Part shown: positions 1 to 9,500 of the stretch, piece after piece
Layout of the letters: every line of letters begins with the position of its first letter
Position numbering within the stretch: the first letter of the stretch is position 1
NCBI GenBank assembly: GCA_000153385.1
Contig: CH672374.1
Coordinates: 1,004,958 to 1,068,957 of the forward strand
DNA from: Flavobacteria bacterium BBFL7
GTDB lineage: Bacteria > Bacteroidota > Bacteroidia > Flavobacteriales > Flavobacteriaceae
Reading direction: 5' to 3'
DNA: 64,000 nt
Made by a program: the position numbers and the translations under genes
The notes under the pieces: model-generated
Database searches by the model: none
Told to the model about the DNA's origin: nothing
The model's input: only the letters and a program-made list of their open reading frames with translations

Positions 1-314
1 TCTAACAGTTGATACTTATCAAACAATGCTATCTCTGCGGGATTATCTCTAGTTCTCTTTTTTAGTAATAGATATTGGTTCCATTCTGCAAAGGAATGAC
101 TTGGAATATCATTTAAAAAATTTTCATTTAAATCGATTAAATCTCTAGGCTCTGAAATTAATAACTTAAGTATTCTATCATCTGTAAAAAAGTCTCTAAT
201 TTCAATTGGAACTGAAGCATGAGATTTGAATTGATTAATTCGAACAAGCATATCTCTCTTATGAATATCAAGAGCATGTAATATTTTATGAGAGTTTTTA
301 TCTAAAAATATCAT
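1..314 (-). CDS. Partial gene downstream of the AAA ATPase (3' end outside window)
   Basis: An open frame begins with ATG at 312-314 on the minus strand and runs without a stop to the left edge, giving 104 residues that start MIFLDKNSHKILHALDIHKR. The ATG lies 2 bases after the stop codon of the upstream ATPase gene, so the two are very probably co-transcribed and translationally coupled. The visible part is charged, has no signal peptide or membrane segment, and I do not recognise a family. ABC-type defence ATPases are often paired with an HNH or other nuclease (Septu, for example), so an effector partner is a reasonable guess. The diagnostic C-terminal part is not visible. Confidence 0.6.
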   Translation of the reverse strand, partial: MIFLDKNSHKILHALDIHKRDMLVRINQFKSHASVPIEIRDFFTDDRILKLLISEPRDLIDLNENFLNDIPSHSFAEWNQYLLLKKRTRDNPAEIALFDKYQLL

Positions 315-316
315 AT

Positions 317-2233
317 CTATCTTTTTAATAATCTCTGCAAATACTCGGTTTCTTTCTCAATCATCGCCTGAATAAACTGATTATCTGGCTTAACTTCATA
401 TAGCATTTCCATAAGTTTCCTCTTGAGGACCGGTTCTTCTATAATTGCGATAATATTTTTATAATGCTCGTAGTCTTCTATAACAATATCTCCTTTTTTA
501 TTGACATTACTATTTATCCATTTGATTGTTTCATTAATTTTAGATAAAGCAAAATCGCCTATTAATTCATCATCAAGGAAGAACGAATCAGCCAATAAAT
601 CCGAAACATTCGCTGCAAACGATTTTTCTGGTCTATCACCTGCTTCAAGAACAAACGTTTTTCCTTTGTTTCTATTAAGATAAAGTATGTTATAATTTGG
701 AATATCACTTAAACTGATTGGGTCATGAGTAGAAAAAATGATCTGAGCTGTACAGTCATTTTTCTTAAAAAAGTCTTTGCTAAACTCAATTAATGTAGCA
801 ACGAATGATTTTTTCCAAGCGGGATGGTACCCCATGTCCACTTCATCTAGAAATAAAATGTAATGAGATTTTTTAATTAATGATTTATTTCTGGAAAGAT
901 TTGTATTGAAAAAATCATACAGTTTGCTGTAAAACGATAACATTGCGGTTTCTCCAGAGCTCAAAGCTCTCTCAGCAAAAATTGGATTGACAAAAGTTTG
1001 TAGATGAGAATATGATTGAACAATAGTATCTTGTTCATCATTTACTTTTAGAAAGTAATTTGGTATTGCTGCCAGGAGTTCTTCGTTCAAATCAAGTAAC
1101 TCATTTAGCGCCTTTTCTTTAAAAAACAAAGAGTAAGAATTCCAATTAAGCACATTTCCTTCATCCTTTGTAAAATCGTCAGACTCTATGTAATTAAATA
1201 GAAATTCCAAAATGTTTTTAATTTCTTTATTTGGCAGAACATTTTTGTCAATAGTTAAAAACGAATGATTTTCTAGAAAATATAAGAATTTCATATAAGG
1301 AGAAAGGTCTGATACTTCTATATGCTTAGCTTTTCCACTATCATCCATTCGACCGTAATCCTTTTTGAAAGAATGAGTTTCTAAAAGAGTTACTATTAAA
1401 CAGAAAGCATCCATTAATAGAAAATTTTTAAATTTTTTCTTATCCTCATTATATCCAGTGGGTCCTCCTAAACTTATTTTACTAAAAGAATCGTATTCTC
1501 TACGTATATCTAAGAATATGGAATTTAACAAACTTCGAAAATCTCTAGGTGTATTTTTAAAACTTATACCTTGAGTCGTTGCATTAATTTTATGTCTTGT
1601 AAATACAACTTTAAACAATTTATCACTAAGAAGGCTATATCTTTTATTTATAGAGGTGGCAACGGAACTTCTTTGAAAATTAATAAATCTCTTATAGTTT
1701 TCTCTTTTCAACCTTTCCGATATAATCACTTTTTTATTAGCATCATACGTAGAATCTATATTTACAAGATCTTGTGACAAGTATCTATCAGCACTTATAT
1801 CAATACCTGCCATTGGTAATTTATGATCCAAATAAGGTGAGTAATAAATTGACTCAAAGCTTAAATCTGGTTCAACTTTATAGGAAAAATTCACACAATT
1901 AGGTCTAGTGTTCCAATTATAATTGTGGATAATAACTTTATGTCCCTTTTCGAAAATTAAAAATCCAGATTTATATCTATCGTTTAAAAATTCTATTATG
2001 TTTTTGATAAGTGTCGTTTTACCACAACCATTTTTCCCAACAATAGCCGATATTTCAGTAATAACTTTTCCTTGATCAAAAAAATTCTTAATATAATTTT
2101 GTTTTAGAAACCTTATTATCTCAACAGGACCATTTCCAAATCTGGTTTTATAATTATATTTTCCTCCAAGATTATAGGTTATGCCTGAACCAGTAGTTTC
2201 TTCATCCTCAATAAATACCGCTGCTAAAATCAT
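317..2233 (-). CDS. ABC/OLD-like AAA ATPase, probable defence protein
   Basis: A 638-residue cytosolic ATPase of the SMC/ABC-like AAA_15/AAA_21 class. A Walker A motif GKNGCGKTT is at residues 66-74. After a long helical insertion come an ABC signature LSSGE (424-428), a Walker B YILFLDEVD (458-466) and an H-switch STHD (501-504). Spacing and order match stand-alone ATPases found in bacterial anti-phage systems such as Septu PtuA-like and retron or OLD-associated ATPases. It is the fifth gene of a minus-strand operon after hsdR, abiH, hsdM and hsdS, 64 bases downstream of hsdS, and is followed 2 bases later by a second gene cut by the window edge. I infer a two-gene toxin/sensor module appended to the restriction system. 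The exact system type cannot be named without the partner. Confidence 0.75.
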   Translation of the reverse strand: MILAAVFIEDEETTGSGITYNLGGKYNYKTRFGNGPVEIIRFLKQNYIKNFFDQGKVITEISAIVGKNGCGKTTLIKNIIEFLNDRYKSGFLIFEKGHKVIIHNYNWNTRPNCVNFSYKVEPDLSFESIYYSPYLDHKLPMAGIDISADRYLSQDLVNIDSTYDANKKVIISERLKRENYKRFINFQRSSVATSINKRYSLLSDKLFKVVFTRHKINATTQGISFKNTPRDFRSLLNSIFLDIRREYDSFSKISLGGPTGYNEDKKKFKNFLLMDAFCLIVTLLETHSFKKDYGRMDDSGKAKHIEVSDLSPYMKFLYFLENHSFLTIDKNVLPNKEIKNILEFLFNYIESDDFTKDEGNVLNWNSYSLFFKEKALNELLDLNEELLAAIPNYFLKVNDEQDTIVQSYSHLQTFVNPIFAERALSSGETAMLSFYSKLYDFFNTNLSRNKSLIKKSHYILFLDEVDMGYHPAWKKSFVATLIEFSKDFFKKNDCTAQIIFSTHDPISLSDIPNYNILYLNRNKGKTFVLEAGDRPEKSFAANVSDLLADSFFLDDELIGDFALSKINETIKWINSNVNKKGDIVIEDYEHYKNIIAIIEEPVLKRKLMEMLYEVKPDNQFIQAMIEKETEYLQRLLKR

Positions 2234-2297
2234 TCAATTATTATTTATAATTCTTTTTATATTCCAATTCTCGCTAAGTAACCTTACCTAACTCACC

Positions 2298-3704
2298 TTA
2301 TTCTTGCACATAACCACTCTCGACTGCGCTCGAACTGACATTTATTTTATTCTTAAATTTCGACTTTGATTTTGATTTTGCCTTTGATTTTTTATTCAAG
2401 TTCGAGTTCGATTTCAAGTTCTTTATTTGTTCCAACAACTCCACCGCACTACCATCACTATCCAGCTGCTCCACAAGTTCCCCTTTAAAGGCTTTGTGTA
2501 AAATGGCTTGCGGTAAACTGTCTATTTGTAATTTTAACTGCTCATAACGCTGCTCTATAGCCGTAGCTTTTTCAAACAGACTTTCTACACGGCGAACGAT
2601 TTCTTGTTGTTCTGGAACACTAGGTAATGGAATAGTTGCTTTCTTAATTTTTTTAAGTACCACACGCTTAATTGCTGTTCCTGTCATTTTACCTGTAAAC
2701 TCCGAAAAACCAATTGAGCTTTGAATAAAATATTTCAAGTAAGCAGGAATTAATTTTTTCTTATCAGTCTTAATTAAACAAACACTTGATAGTAAACTAA
2801 TCGGCTCATCAAATTCATTCAATGTTACATTACCAGTGCTTGCGCCATCTTTTGTCAAAAGAACATCCCCAAATTCTGGGCTACATCTTGGGTAAATTGT
2901 ATTATGAAAATCTTCATTTACATAAGTCAAAGTATCCAGTTTCATATAGTCATTCCTAATGTTTTTAGAAGTGACATATGGAAACATATTTTTTTCTCTT
3001 ATAGGAGAAACGTATTTAGGTGAATGATGTGCTCCATCTTGAATTTTATGACAACAATCTTCCAAAGCAACTCTTTCAATATTTCTTTCAAAAGATTGAT
3101 TCAACACTTGCTGCCTGAAATCTTTTAAAAGTTGTGGAATACGCTCCATCGCTTGCTGTATCGCAGCGTGTTGCGCCATTAACGCATCTACTTTTGCCAC
3201 GATACGGTCTTGCTCTGCTCGTGGTGGTAGTGGAAATGGAATTTTATCTAGGTTTCTTCTTGATATACGTTTACGAGTACTACCTGATGCTAATTCACTT
3301 ATATTTTTATGAAATACGGGACTATTTATCCAATGAGATAACCATTTATAATTAATATGTTTTTTACTAGGTCTAATAATTGCCACATCAACTACTGTAA
3401 CGTTTTCTCCTTTAAGTGGAAATAGACAAGATCGTCCAATTGGATCTGGCATTCTAGCCACTAAAATGTCATTTTGTTCAAGAAAATTACAGTTGAGTCT
3501 TTCAGCGGTTTCTTGATTTAAAAATCTTTGAGATTTATCCCTAAAATTTCCCAATCCTATATCTGCTAACTGTATTAGCCTGACATTTCCGTTAGGATCT
3601 TGGTCTTTTGATTCCACCCAATCTCCATCCTTAAACAATCCTGTATCATCTACTAATGATGAAATATTCGTTTCCACCCAACCTTTTGGTAATTCCTTTT
3701 CCAT
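2298..3704 (-). CDS. hsdS: Type I restriction-modification specificity subunit HsdS
   Basis: A 468-residue DNA-recognition subunit that selects the target site for the HsdM methylase and HsdR motor. It has the classic two-repeat layout: target recognition domain 1 (about 1-155), a conserved helical spacer beginning PLPPRAEQDRIVAKVDAL (about 159-206), target recognition domain 2 (about 207-357) and a second spacer PLPSVPEQQEIVRRVESL (about 359-411). Its ATG overlaps the hsdM stop by one base (TAATG), so translation is coupled. The C-terminus is odd: a low-complexity Lys/Ser tail (about 434-455) followed by SSSAVESG, which is translated from a REP-like element (2318-2340). The tail seems to be recruited non-conserved DNA rather than part of the fold. 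Confidence 0.93.
   Translation of the reverse strand: MEKELPKGWVETNISSLVDDTGLFKDGDWVESKDQDPNGNVRLIQLADIGLGNFRDKSQRFLNQETAERLNCNFLEQNDILVARMPDPIGRSCLFPLKGENVTVVDVAIIRPSKKHINYKWLSHWINSPVFHKNISELASGSTRKRISRRNLDKIPFPLPPRAEQDRIVAKVDALMAQHAAIQQAMERIPQLLKDFRQQVLNQSFERNIERVALEDCCHKIQDGAHHSPKYVSPIREKNMFPYVTSKNIRNDYMKLDTLTYVNEDFHNTIYPRCSPEFGDVLLTKDGASTGNVTLNEFDEPISLLSSVCLIKTDKKKLIPAYLKYFIQSSIGFSEFTGKMTGTAIKRVVLKKIKKATIPLPSVPEQQEIVRRVESLFEKATAIEQRYEQLKLQIDSLPQAILHKAFKGELVEQLDSDGSAVELLEQIKNLKSNSNLNKKSKAKSKSKSKFKNKINVSSSAVESGYVQE
2318..2340. repeat. REP-like element forming the end of hsdS
   Basis: The stretch begins TCTCGACTGCGCTCGAACTG and resembles repeats seen in many Bacteroidota intergenic regions. 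It shares its first ten bases (TCTCGACTGC) with the element in hsdM at 3901. Here it is translated as SSSAVESG near the HsdS C-terminus. Confidence 0.5.
2341..2420. repeat. Low-complexity hexamer-like repeat at the hsdS 3' end
   Basis: The + strand shows degenerate units such as TTTGAT, TTCGAC and TTCGAG. On the coding strand these give a Lys/Ser-rich tail (residues about 434-455). This kind of tract can change length by slippage. It lies after the second HsdS spacer, so changes should not alter DNA specificity. Confidence 0.5.
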
Positions 3705-5191
3705 TAGCCTAATTCTTTTATCATCGCTTTCAGTTGTTTTTGAATGGCGCTGAGTTCGTTAAGGGCTTCGGTGGCTATTTCTACAGGTTCGCCCAGGTCT
3801 TCGGCTTTGCTTACGCTGTCGTCTGCGATCAGGCCTAGGTCTAAGCTGTCGTTTTTAGAAGCGATTACTTCTCTAGTAATGTAGTTCCATCTGGAATCGT
3901 TCTCGACTGCTCCTTCGACAGGCTCAGGATGACCATCTTGTGGTCGATTAGCTATAGAACCGTCGTAGTTTTTTTCTAGATCTGCGATAGTTTTGCCGCC
4001 TGTGTAGGCTTTTACAAAATCTGCGAAAGCGGTTCTGGTAAACGGCGTGCGTTTTCCATAGTTAGGAACGTTGGTTCTCATGTCATAGAACCAGATTCCT
4101 TTGGTGTTGTTTTTCTCTGTTTTCCCTCTGGTAAAAAAGAGCACATTGGTCTTTACGCCTGCGGCATAAAAGATTCCTGTAGGTAATCTAAGAATGGTAT
4201 GTAAATCGCATTTATCCATAAGATCGCGACGTATCTTCTGTCCATCGCCATCTTCAAAAAGAACGTTATCTGGCAATACTACCGCTGCTCTTGCCTTGCC
4301 GTCTTTTTTTAAACTTCTATAGATGTGTTGTAAAAAATTGAGTTGCTTGTTACTCGTAGGAAAGGTAAAATCGTCCCTGGTAGGTTTCTCGCCGCCTTTT
4401 TTAGTGCCAAAAGGTGGATTTGCCAGCACGCCATCATAACCGTTTAGGTTTTTACCCATTTCAGTAAGCGTGTCGCCCAGAATGATCTCGCTTTCCATAC
4501 CGTGCAATCGCGCATTCATTAATGCCAATCTATGCGCATCGCCTACCAGTTCTACACCGCTAAAGGCTTGCTCTTTCTGGAACTTGCGGTCTTTATCTCT
4601 TAGTGCATAATAATTCTCATACTTGCTGCGCAAATACTCGTCCGCAGCGATCATAAAGCCAAAAGTTCCAGCCGCAGGATCGTTCCATCGCTCGCCCAAC
4701 TTTGGAGCAAGCAATTGCGTCATGATATTGATCAGCGGTCGTGGTGTAAAATACTGTCCAGCACCACTCTTTTTCTCGCCCGCATTTTTCTCTAGCAAGC
4801 TCTCATAAATATCGCCCATCACATCGCGATCGTTCTCTTCATACCAGTCCAGTTTTTCTATGGACTGCACCAGCGTATTAAAGTTCACCGGTTTACGTAA
4901 ACTCGTACTCGCATTATTATAAATCTCTTTAATACTAGGACTGGTCGTCACACCAGATATACTTACCAGGAATTTCTTGTAACGTTCAAAAGCCTCGTTA
5001 TTATCGTGCTCTTCTACAAAACCACGCCAGCGGTATTCCGCTGGTATATGTTCTTCAAAATCCTTAACCTCAGTCAGTTTTAAAAACAAAATGTATGTCA
5101 ACTCATTAAGATACTGGTGATACGTCACACCATCATCTCTCAAGACATTACATAGGTTCCATAATTTATTAGCAATTTCATCTGCACTCAT
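3704..5191 (-). CDS. hsdM: Type I restriction-modification methyltransferase HsdM
   Basis: A 495-residue N6-adenine DNA methyltransferase of a type I system, working as M2S for modification and R2M2S for restriction. An N-terminal helical HsdM domain (about 1-130) is followed by GAGQYFTPR (143-151), AdoMet motif I DPAAGTFGF (171-179) and the catalytic motif IV NPPF (258-261). Length is typical of the family. Residues 420-427 read GHPEPVEG, translated from a REP-like element at 3901-3933, an in-frame insertion in a C-terminal loop. The reading frame is intact, so the enzyme is probably active. It is followed directly by hsdS with a one-base overlap. Upstream lies abiH across a 104-base spacer containing two different palindromic repeats. 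Confidence 0.95.
   Translation of the reverse strand: MSADEIANKLWNLCNVLRDDGVTYHQYLNELTYILFLKLTEVKDFEEHIPAEYRWRGFVEEHDNNEAFERYKKFLVSISGVTTSPSIKEIYNNASTSLRKPVNFNTLVQSIEKLDWYEENDRDVMGDIYESLLEKNAGEKKSGAGQYFTPRPLINIMTQLLAPKLGERWNDPAAGTFGFMIAADEYLRSKYENYYALRDKDRKFQKEQAFSGVELVGDAHRLALMNARLHGMESEIILGDTLTEMGKNLNGYDGVLANPPFGTKKGGEKPTRDDFTFPTSNKQLNFLQHIYRSLKKDGKARAAVVLPDNVLFEDGDGQKIRRDLMDKCDLHTILRLPTGIFYAAGVKTNVLFFTRGKTEKNNTKGIWFYDMRTNVPNYGKRTPFTRTAFADFVKAYTGGKTIADLEKNYDGSIANRPQDGHPEPVEGAVENDSRWNYITREVIASKNDSLDLGLIADDSVSKAEDLGEPVEIATEALNELSAIQKQLKAMIKELG
3901..3933. repeat. REP-like element inside hsdM
   Basis: The segment contains CTCCTTCGACAGGCTCAGGA, a motif familiar from dispersed repeats in Bacteroidota and other genomes. 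On the coding strand it is read in frame as GHPEPVEG within HsdM. No stop or frameshift results. Confidence 0.6.
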
Positions 5192-5205
5192 ATCTTTCCT
5201 TTGTC

Positions 5206-5226
5206 ATGCTGAACTTGATTCAGCAT
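5206..5226. repeat. Inverted repeat (REP-like) between abiH and hsdM
   Basis: Arms ATGCTGAA (5206-5213) and TTCAGCAT (5219-5226) flank a 5-base loop. This is the GTCATGCTGAA...TTCAGCAT type of dispersed hairpin. It lies 15 bases upstream of the hsdM start and could act on mRNA stability between the two cistrons. Confidence 0.5.
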
Positions 5227-5271
5227 CTTGATTGTTTTATCTATTGTTGTGTTCTCGCTTTCTTTTTGTCT

Positions 5272-5287
5272 CGCTTTCGCGAAAGCG
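5272..5287. repeat. 16-bp palindrome CGCTTTCGCGAAAGCG (copy 1)
   Basis: A perfect 16-bp palindrome 8 bases downstream of the abiH stop codon, in the abiH-hsdM spacer. It is one of 11 copies in the window. Confidence 0.9.
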
Positions 5288-5295
5288 TAATTAAA

Positions 5296-6582
5296 TCAAA
5301 GTAGTGGTTCACAATATTGTTTGTTCACTACACGATCTCTCAGTTTCTGTTTATCATTAAAGTTTCTAGTAATATTGCGTACAATATCGCTATAATTATC
5401 ACTTCCATCCTTTTTTAGATGATAATAAGGTTTAATAGAAACGCAGTTATCATGTTCAAATAAGGTGTTGAGTAAAGTCCTGTCTGAATTACCACAAGAA
5501 TGCCCCATAATTACCACCTGATATTGATCACTATTCACAAATTCCAGCAGCCTTTTATAATTATCACGATCAAGATATTTTACGGACTTAATGTTTTCTA
5601 AGTAGCGGTTGTCATCTAGCTTCTCTATATCCAGGTAATCATCATCCAACTCATCACCATAGCCAAAAATGATTGGGTTGTCATCTTCTTCATGAATAGA
5701 ACCATGGATGTGAATAGGCTTAATATATGCTGGTTTTTCCTTTGGAAAACTTACATAAACATCCGAATGCTGATAAAAATTTGTGGTAGCAGTATAATTG
5801 AAACTGAGTAATAACGATTGTTTTACTGGAACATATTTAACGCCATTCATATCCTCACTAAGAAGATAATTACGAATCCCATTTATTGAAAAATCACCTC
5901 TCAAATCAGCAATAAAAATTTGATCAGTTTCCTCTAAATCTGAAATTTCAATTTTCCCTGATTTTAAACCTTCGAATGTTACTTTAAATCGATTAAATTT
6001 TTCTACCGCACGTTGATTGATGTAGTTTTCAGCAAAGTCTTTTAGCCTTGCTCGTTTATATATTTTAGAACCTATAGATTTTCTATGTTTCCAAAATTCA
6101 GGATTTTCATCTTTATACTTTTCTTTAAACTTTTCTTCAATAGAAATTAAATATTGATTTAATTTATTCTTAATTACCTTAAAATCAGCATTCAATTGAT
6201 CAATTTGTTTTTTACTAGCTTCAGTTTGCTGCTGTTGATCAATTTTATAGCATTCTGTAAGTGTTACATAATATTCCTTTTCAATATCTACCCAGCTATT
6301 GACGTATTGTCTCTTTACAACTTTTTCAAAAAATTTATTTTTATAATGAATAGTTGAGAAATGTCGCTCGACTTTTCTTTTTGCAGACTCATTGCTATCA
6401 ATATCCTCCCAAAACCCATGGAAATTTGAAACTGAAACTAACTCATTCTGATAACCAGCCACACCATTTTGATAAGCCTTTCCTAAAACTTCTCTCCATA
6501 GATAATCTAAAAAGTCATTATACGACGTTTTCATCCCATGTGCGAGATCAAATCCATTCCCTATTAATACGATTCTATTCAA
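5296..6582 (-). CDS. abiH: AbiH-family abortive infection protein
   Basis: A 428-residue protein. Its N-terminus MNRIVLIGNGFDLAHGMKTS, with the glycine-rich GNGFDLAHG motif at 8-16 followed by SYNDFLDYLW, is the signature of the AbiH family (bacteriophage abortive infection protein, first described in lactococci). The C-terminal half has IHIHGSIHE and NPIIFGYGDELD, also typical of the family. The biochemical activity of AbiH is not established. The gene lies between hsdR (4 bases away) and hsdM, so it is an internal cistron of the type I operon. The same order is seen in other Bacteroidota defence islands. I infer a back-up suicide function linked to restriction. Confidence 0.82.
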   Translation of the reverse strand: MNRIVLIGNGFDLAHGMKTSYNDFLDYLWREVLGKAYQNGVAGYQNELVSVSNFHGFWEDIDSNESAKRKVERHFSTIHYKNKFFEKVVKRQYVNSWVDIEKEYYVTLTECYKIDQQQQTEASKKQIDQLNADFKVIKNKLNQYLISIEEKFKEKYKDENPEFWKHRKSIGSKIYKRARLKDFAENYINQRAVEKFNRFKVTFEGLKSGKIEISDLEETDQIFIADLRGDFSINGIRNYLLSEDMNGVKYVPVKQSLLLSFNYTATTNFYQHSDVYVSFPKEKPAYIKPIHIHGSIHEEDDNPIIFGYGDELDDDYLDIEKLDDNRYLENIKSVKYLDRDNYKRLLEFVNSDQYQVVIMGHSCGNSDRTLLNTLFEHDNCVSIKPYYHLKKDGSDNYSDIVRNITRNFNDKQKLRDRVVNKQYCEPLL

Positions 6583-6586
6583 CGTC

Positions 6587-9500
6587 TTATGCGGTATATA
6601 AATGGTTATTAATGGAATCTATGACTTGCTCTACTTCCTCCTGAAACTGCTTGTTAATTCTTTTAAATCCGCCATCACTTTTAAAAGGTTCTTTGTCTAA
6701 ATCTTCTTTGGTAAGAACCGTTTCGGCTAGCATTTGGGCTTCAAAACGTGTCAACCATTTTAATTGTAACGCATTAAAGTTTTTACTTTGTTTCACTTTC
6801 GCGAAAGCGGACTTAATACGGTCCTCATGGGCAACCAGTGCTTCTCCTAGAGCAGCGGTTCTTATATAACTTACAATATCTGCTGCAATGTCCTCATTTT
6901 TGGACTGTCGCCATGCCGCGTTTAAATAACGCTCGTTAAATCCATCTTGGTCCAGCATCATCTTCAACTCCTTAAGCGATGTACGGTCTAGGGAATTAGG
7001 ACTGGTCAATATGGTTTTAATAGCCAGTACCTTATTGCGATGTGTTGCGATATAATGATTGAAACTCTCAATATAATCTCCAGGCTTTTGCGCCTCACCA
7101 AATTTCTGTTCCATGGCTATGAACTCGTCTTCTTGATCTGCCACCATTTGCATGCCTGGTCTAGTAAACTTTTGATCTAGAAATTTCCATAAACTGCCGT
7201 ACTCTTCTATAATCGTTGCCACCTCGCTGCCTTGTGCATTCTTGAAGATATTCAGTAGTTCATCTGCTGTTTTACCTTGGGCATTGTATTGCAGCTCTTC
7301 ATTGCGGTCTACTTTTTCAATTTGGCGTTTTTTCACTTGAAATTTTGCAATGATTTTTTGCATCTGGCGTTGTGCGCGATCATCATTATCAATATGTTCC
7401 ATCTCTTGCGCTAGTTGCTGGAACGATATACGTGGATCTGACACAGGACGTATTTGTATAAAATCTTCTAATGCTTCATACAATCGTACGGCATCATAAA
7501 TTTTAAATACCTCTTTATTGATCTCGTCACATTTTCTAGTCGCACGACCTACCATTTGTTCATACAAAATACGTGAGCGTACTCGTCTTAAGAAAACAAG
7601 GTTGGTAATTTTAGGAACGTCTATTCCTGTAGTTAATAAATCTACCGTCACCGCAATCGTTGGAAATTTTTCGTTCTTGAATTGCGTAGTTAACTCCTGC
7701 GGATTATAAGATTTACCTGTAATTTTTTCAATAGTTCCTTGCTCTACTCTACATCCTATTGCGTCAAATTCTTCCTTGAATATTTTCACAATCAAATCTG
7801 CATGTTCATCTCTAGCTGCAAATATTAATGTCTTTTCTTCACTTTCAGGATCGATGATTTGCACCAGTTGTTTGATAACGGCACGGTTAAAAGGCTCGGT
7901 AATCACCAATTTATTAAACTGGTCTATTTCAAATTTCAACTCATCGTCTAGTGCTGCCAGTTCTTCAATCTTACCAGTTTCTGGATTATAGGCTTTAGGA
8001 CGTTCTCCTTTTTTCCAAACGATTCCTTCAGAATTGAGTTTAGTTTTAATATTATATGGTGGCTCATAATCAATCAAGTGACCATCAAGAACTGCCTGTC
8101 TATAAGAATAACTAAACACAGGTTCTCCAAAAATTTGAGTAGTATGTAACGCTGGCGTTGCAGTTAAGCCTATGATATAAGCATTAAAATACTCTATCAC
8201 TTTTTTATACTGACTCACATAATCGTCCTGATCTTTAAAGCTCAAGTCGTCCTCATCAATTTCTTTATCTAGGTTATAACCTCTGTGTGCTTCATCAATG
8301 ATGATACAGTCATAACTATCTATAGGTAAAGGATCTTCATTATAAAATAATCGTTTTACCATACTTTGCACGGTAGCAAAATGCAATCGAGTCTCGCCAT
8401 CTGGTGTGGTGTCTTTTAATTCTTCTAGTTGGTAAACATCTGCAAACGTATTGAGGTTTTCAATCTTGTTATCTTGATAGTTTCCTATCGCTTGTGTCGC
8501 GAGCATTCTTCTATCTGTCAAGAATAGAATGCGTTTAAAACGATCTGACTTTATAAGTCTGTATGACAAACCTATTACCGTTCTGGTTTTACCTGTACCA
8601 GTTGCCATGACTAATAAAGAACGTTGTTCTTCTGGTCGTTCTATAATTTTTTTCTCGACCTTTTTAATAGCGTCTATTTGATAATCACGTAGTGAAAGTC
8701 CTGTTTTATCTGCTAAGTAATCATAATCGCTTTTCTCTAATCGATCGTTAGATTCATCTATATCGCGCTCGTATAATTCTACAAGACCTTGCGGAGAAAA
8801 CCATCCTTTTAAAGCAGCTGCATGATTGTCTTTTTTTCTAATATCTAGATACCATATCCCGCTTTTAGTTTTGAGTTGTTCTAAAAATTCTCTACCGTTT
8901 GTACTGAAAAGAAATGGAACTTTATAGCCATGCCAATTACCTAACCGCTCAATATCTTGTGCATCTGTAACGCGTTCTGCATATATTTTAGACTGACGTA
9001 AATCAGTAGAAATATCACTGCGGTATCTTTTAGCTTCTACAATTCCGTAAAGTGTGGTTCCAACAAACAAAGCATAATCTGCCCATTTGCCATCGCAATA
9101 CCATTCGGCTATCGCCATGTTGCGACCTTTTTCAGGAAGTGTTTTATGCGTTTTATAATTCAGTAAATCAGTATCTACTTCCCAACCTGCTTTTTTAAGA
9201 GCTGGATCAATTAAAAGTATTCTCGTGTCGTGCTCGTTAAGATCAATATTACGCGCACTTTTATTGGATCGTGATTTACGAGTCTCCTGAACTTCCTTAG
9301 AACTATTGAGTTTTTCAATTTTTGCTTTGTAATCTTGTAACTGCTGTTCTAAAAAATCTAGTTGACCTTGTAATTCGTGAGCACGTTCATCAACCACTAC
9401 TGGTAACTCATATGCTGGTAACTCAAGAAAATCATTTTCATAGGTTTCATAAAACCATTTGGAAAGCTTGAATGTCTTTTTAAGAATAAACTTGGCTTGA

